Of a stretch of 32,071 bases of DNA, positions 29,302 to 32,071 are shown one piece after another; the first letter of the stretch is position 1, and each line of letters starts with the position of its first letter. Source of the DNA: Nocardioides sp. (GTDB taxonomy: Bacteria > Actinomycetota > Actinomycetes > Propionibacteriales > Nocardioidaceae); assembly GCF_016462705.1 (NCBI RefSeq), contig NZ_JAEMSS010000028.1, positions 1 through 32,071 on the forward strand, in the 5' to 3' direction. A program made the translations under genes and the position numbers. The notes beneath the pieces are model-generated. The model worked only from the letters and a program-made list of their open reading frames with translations, ran no database searches and had not been told where the DNA came from.

Positions 29302-30669
29302 ATGACCGCCACGACTCCCGATGGTCTTGCTGATGACGCCGTTGCTCGCCTCCTCGAGTCGGCGAGACGTTTCAACATCGAGCTGGACGACGCCGAGACC
29401 CGCCGCTGGCTCGACGCGCTGGCCGCCGAGACGGCGCCGGACACCGACCCGGACGCCCCGGACATCACCGTCTCCGCGGACGGCGTCTTCGGGCACCGCG
29501 TGACGATGCTCGACTTCAGCCCGGCGGTCCTCGCCCGGTTCCGGCGGATCGGCGAGCTGGTCGACGTCAAGGGCCCGGAGGGGATCGTCGAGGGCGCGCT
29601 GGCGATGTCCGGCTCGTCCACGCAGTCGAAGATCCAGGCGTTCCCCGGGGACGGCGACTTCTTCCAGCGGCTCAACATCAAGGCGGCGACGCGCAGCGAG
29701 GCCTGCCAGATCCTGGCCACGGTGCTCCGCGACAACGCCATCGAGCGGGCCAGCGGGCCGACGTACCAGTTCATCGAGGCGAAGTGGAGCCTGTGGCCCT
29801 TCGACTGCGTCAAGGACGGGGAGACCCAGAAGAAGGGCGGACCGATCAGCTGGCGACCGGACGAGGTCCTCGCCGGCGAGATGTTCGTGGAGCGCGACGG
29901 CGAGCGGGTCCGGCTCGGCTGGGACGAGCTGTGCGAGGAACCGGGCTGGTGCAAGCTCGACTGGGTCGCCGTCGACGCCGACAGCGGCGGCCTGGCGAAC
30001 GCCAGCAACGTCATCGACCCGACCTGGGAGTCCCCCGACGGCGAGATCGTGGCCCTCGACGGCTACATCGACGCCTACTTCCAGGAGGTCTACCTGGACC
30101 AGGAGGAGCTGCCCACCTTCGCCAAGGTCGTGGCCAACGTGTCGGGTGATGCTCTGGACGACTACGTGGAGCAGCTGGAGGGCGAGGTCAGGAAGTACCT
30201 CGCGCACCCCAACTACGGCAAGGTCGCCAAGCGGATGTACAACGTCTTCCGCTACAGCGGCCGGCACGTGGAGGCGGCGTACGTCCGGGAGCTCTTCGAC
30301 GAGCCGACCGTCGTCCTCTACCAGGTGTGGTCGCTGCTCTGGACGCTCGAGAACGCCGCCGTCGAGGGGTCGACGATCCCCGAGGAGAACGTCCGGGCGC
30401 AGACCGACGACCTGGTGATGACCGTGGTCCAGGCGCTCGAGGGTGTGCAGGAGGAAGAGGTCGTCGCGGCCCTGCTCCGGCTGCGGTCGGCGCTGGAGGC
30501 GCATCGCGACACCAGCGACCCGGAGGCGGTCGCGCGCGAGCTGGACGCAGCCAAGGCGCAGCTCGAGAACGTGGTGAACACCTTCTTCCGGGACCGGCTC
30601 GTCGCGTTGCCGTCGATCAAGGACTACATCGACTCGCTCGGTGTCGTCCCCGGCAGCGGAGGTCACTGA
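29302..30669 (+). CDS. Uncharacterised protein with nucleotidyltransferase-like motif
   Basis: This 455-residue soluble protein has no family that I recognise. From residue 104 the sequence reads GSSTQSKIQAFPGDGDFF, matching the 'GS-x(10-12)-D-x-D' active-site pattern of the nucleotidyltransferase fold (Gly104-Ser105, Asp117 and Asp119). A downstream acidic strand (YQFIEAKWSLWPFD) could give the third carboxylate. Later parts are helical and acidic (PTFAKVVANVSGDALDDYVEQLEGEVRKYL, then RELDAAKAQLENVVNTFFRDRLVALPS). There is no signal, membrane or zinc motif. It lies 75 bases after the exonuclease on the same strand, suggesting a shared nucleic-acid job, which is inference. Poly(A)-polymerase-like viral proteins have a comparable GSS...DxD segment, but the match here is only by eye. 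Confidence 0.6.
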   Translation: MTATTPDGLADDAVARLLESARRFNIELDDAETRRWLDALAAETAPDTDPDAPDITVSADGVFGHRVTMLDFSPAVLARFRRIGELVDVKGPEGIVEGALAMSGSSTQSKIQAFPGDGDFFQRLNIKAATRSEACQILATVLRDNAIERASGPTYQFIEAKWSLWPFDCVKDGETQKKGGPISWRPDEVLAGEMFVERDGERVRLGWDELCEEPGWCKLDWVAVDADSGGLANASNVIDPTWESPDGEIVALDGYIDAYFQEVYLDQEELPTFAKVVANVSGDALDDYVEQLEGEVRKYLAHPNYGKVAKRMYNVFRYSGRHVEAAYVRELFDEPTVVLYQVWSLLWTLENAAVEGSTIPEENVRAQTDDLVMTVVQALEGVQEEEVVAALLRLRSALEAHRDTSDPEAVARELDAAKAQLENVVNTFFRDRLVALPSIKDYIDSLGVVPGSGGH

Positions 30670-30730
30670 CCGCCGGTCCGGCCATCGGCAATAGTCACAA
30701 CGGGTCATGTCTGCGCACCGACGGGCTCCG

Positions 30731-30736
30731 TAGCGT
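30731..30736 (+). promoter_or_regulatory. Candidate -10 box of the secreted-protein gene
   Basis: TAGCGT lies 34 bases before ATG 30771; the leader contains GAAGGGT at 30757-30763 as ribosome site. The -35 is not clear. Confidence 0.4.
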
Positions 30737-30770
30737 CGGGACCACCACTCCTGTCGAGAAGGGTCCGACC

Positions 30771-31814
30771 ATGAAGATCACCTCCTCCGTGCGCGCCTAC
30801 GGCGCCGGGCTTGCCGTGGCCGTGGCCGCCGCCGGTCTGGTCATGGTGCCCACCACGGCTCACGCCGGGGTTCTGGACACGGCGTCGTCCCAAGCGGCTG
30901 TCGGGTTCAGCGCCTCGGGCGGCTGTACCGAGACCGGCCCCGGGGACGCCACCTCTCCGGCCACGCCGTTCGCCGCCGACGGCGTCCCGGTGACCACGAC
31001 GGTCACCAGCAGCGCGACCGTCACCCACAACGTCGACAACACCGACGTGACCACGATGACGGGAACGGTCTCCAACACGGTCCGGGCCACCCAGCTCGGT
31101 GGCGCGCTGCGGACCCTCGAGGTCGACGTGACGACGCAGCTGTCGCTCCTGTCCTCGAAGGGCACTGCGCAGGCGTGTGGCGCCTCGGTCACGGCCCAGG
31201 GGGTGGACGTCGGCTTCTTCGACCTGCCGACCCCGAAGTACGTCACCGCACACATCAAGTCCAAGGGCGCCGTCGGCATCCTGATACTGCAGAACGCCGC
31301 GGGCCCGGTCGCCGGCACGATCCAGCAGGTCCAGTACTTCCTGCACAGCAACCTGACGCAGCGGATCTACCTGCCTGCGGGGACCTGGATCCTGCAGGTG
31401 CAGAACCAGAACATCCTGCAGGCGCCGACGCCGGCGCAGACCATGACGAGCCCGAGCAAGTCGACGCTCAACCTCGACCTCGTGTTCGACGACCCCGGGG
31501 TCGCGACCGAGGTGGCCAAGGGCAGCGGCAGCAAGTACCTCGACCTCGCGGACGGACGTGCCTGCGCGGCCGGGTCCGTGGCCGCGACGTGGACGGCGAA
31601 GGCCGGCAAGGGTGACAAGCGCAAGGTCAAGAAGGCCATCTTCCGGGTCGACGGCGTGAAGGCCAAGGTGGTCAAGAAGCCCAAGAAGAAGCAGACGACC
31701 ACGCTGACCGGGCTCGACCCCGACGAGATGGCCGAGGTCTCGGTCAGCCTGAAGCTGGTCGAGAAGGGCGCGGACAAGCTCGCCGTGGAGCGGACCTACC
31801 TGCCCTGCACCTGA
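30771..31814 (+). CDS. Secreted protein with Lys-rich C-terminal beta domain
   Basis: This 347-residue protein has a clear Sec signal peptide: MKITSSVRAYG, hydrophobic core to about residue 27, cleavage after AHA (residue 32). The mature N-terminal part is Thr/Val-rich and beta-like, with two Cys residues (GGCTETG and QACGASV) that could bond. Near residue 200 comes LTQRIYLPAGTWILQVQNQNIL. The last 90 residues include KGDKRKVKKAIFRVDGVKAKVVKKPKKKQTTTLTG, a Lys-rich strand pair of a type often found at the C-terminus of Nocardioides-like exported proteins, and end with CT. Function unknown. A longer open frame upstream of ATG 30771 is the antisense-type shadow of the previous gene. Confidence 0.8.
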   Translation: MKITSSVRAYGAGLAVAVAAAGLVMVPTTAHAGVLDTASSQAAVGFSASGGCTETGPGDATSPATPFAADGVPVTTTVTSSATVTHNVDNTDVTTMTGTVSNTVRATQLGGALRTLEVDVTTQLSLLSSKGTAQACGASVTAQGVDVGFFDLPTPKYVTAHIKSKGAVGILILQNAAGPVAGTIQQVQYFLHSNLTQRIYLPAGTWILQVQNQNILQAPTPAQTMTSPSKSTLNLDLVFDDPGVATEVAKGSGSKYLDLADGRACAAGSVAATWTAKAGKGDKRKVKKAIFRVDGVKAKVVKKPKKKQTTTLTGLDPDEMAEVSVSLKLVEKGADKLAVERTYLPCT

Positions 31815-31823
31815 CCGCGACGA

Positions 31824-31858
31824 GCGCGGCGGACCGGCTCCGGCCCGGTCCGCCGCGC
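31824..31858. terminator. Strong hairpin between convergent genes
   Basis: A perfect 14-base stem (GCGCGGCGGACCGG at 31824-31837 with its complement at 31845-31858) closes a 7-base loop. It lies exactly between the two convergent stop codons. No T-run follows, as is usual for high-GC Actinobacteria, and it would act on both strands. Confidence 0.8.
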
Positions 31859-31860
31859 CC

Positions 31861-32061
31861 CTACGCCGACGGCTGAGGCAGCGTGCAGGACACGTTCGGG
31901 TTGATTCCCTGGTAGTTGAGCGGGCCGGCCGCCACGGTCAGCGAGATCTCGCCCACGGCAGAGCAGGTGGGCGTCGCCCGGGCGAAGTTGCCGCGCTGCT
32001 CGGCGGCGACGCCGCCGATGAAAATCCACACGATGGCGATGACGCCGATGGCGCTCCTCAT
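31861..32061 (-). CDS. Small conserved membrane-anchored protein
   Basis: This 66-residue protein begins with one hydrophobic helix (MRSAIGVIAIVWIFIGGVAAEQR), a signal anchor or uncleaved signal, and continues outside as NFARATPTCSAVGEISLTVAAGPLNYQGINPNVSCTLPQPS with two Cys likely to form a disulfide. I recall similar 60-70-residue proteins in Nocardioides and other Actinobacteria with the same 'TVAAGPLNY.G.NP.V.C..PQPS' ending, all uncharacterised. The ATG at 32061 is preceded by a run of G (GGGGGGATT) as a possible ribosome site. The window ends 10 bases upstream, so its promoter is not visible. Confidence 0.75.
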   Translation of the reverse strand: MRSAIGVIAIVWIFIGGVAAEQRGNFARATPTCSAVGEISLTVAAGPLNYQGINPNVSCTLPQPSA

Positions 32062-32071
32062 GAATCCCCCC

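Overview
The window is high-GC (roughly 70%) actinobacterial chromosomal DNA, densely packed with genes on both strands and full of GTG/ATG starts and 4-base ATGA/GTGA overlaps. The block purF - purM - DUF3073 - valine/leucine dehydrogenase, several TANNNT boxes placed 6-7 nt before a start codon (leaderless-type starts), a SCO7613-like membrane protein and a SCO6745-family protein point to Actinomycetes. Nocardioidaceae (Nocardioides-like) is my best guess, but it is an inference from gene content and not proven. No tRNA, rRNA, CRISPR array, insertion sequence or prophage structural module was found, and no gene-free stretch exceeds about 140 bases.

Layout. (1) 1-2050: end of a cluster of short phage-tail-collar ('microcystin-dependent protein'-like) genes with a GNAT acetyltransferase and two DUF6916-type proteins, one of them Tat-exported. 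(2) 2079-6045: overlapping operon of an M20 dipeptidase, a divergent MurC-like ligase and a glycosyltransferase with a coiled-coil tail. (3) 6144-8969: two-subunit molybdenum hydroxylase of the isoquinoline-1-oxidoreductase type (large subunit with Tat signal, plus 2Fe-2S subunit). (4) 9046-15849: branched-chain-amino-acid-type ABC transporter operon that includes an acyl-CoA synthetase. Blocks 3 and 4 carry nearly identical palindromes in their promoters, so they probably form one regulon for uptake, oxidation and CoA activation of an unidentified organic substrate. (5) 15856-17646: soluble GAF-GAF histidine kinase without a neighbouring response regulator. (6) 17761-21740: purine genes purF and purM, DUF3073, and a convergent valine/leucine dehydrogenase. 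(7) 21835-24928: SCO6745-family protein, Ser/Thr kinase, secreted protein and ECF sigma factor. (8) 24949-26030: DJ-1/PfpI-like protein and MarR regulator, with paired palindromes lying over their promoter. (9) 26078-28525: large SCO7613-like polytopic membrane protein. (10) 28624-32061: DEDDh exonuclease, an unrecognised protein with a nucleotidyltransferase-like motif, a secreted protein, and a small conserved membrane-anchored protein behind a strong hairpin.

The most interesting signals are the shared AGTGAC-N4-GTCAC palindrome, the MurC-like ligase operon with altered motifs, the palindromes covering the DJ-1/MarR promoter, the nucleotidyltransferase-like protein next to an exonuclease, and the tail-collar/DUF6916 cluster. 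No single gene set here is clearly a new defence or mobile system. All functional statements rest on motif reading, not on database searches.
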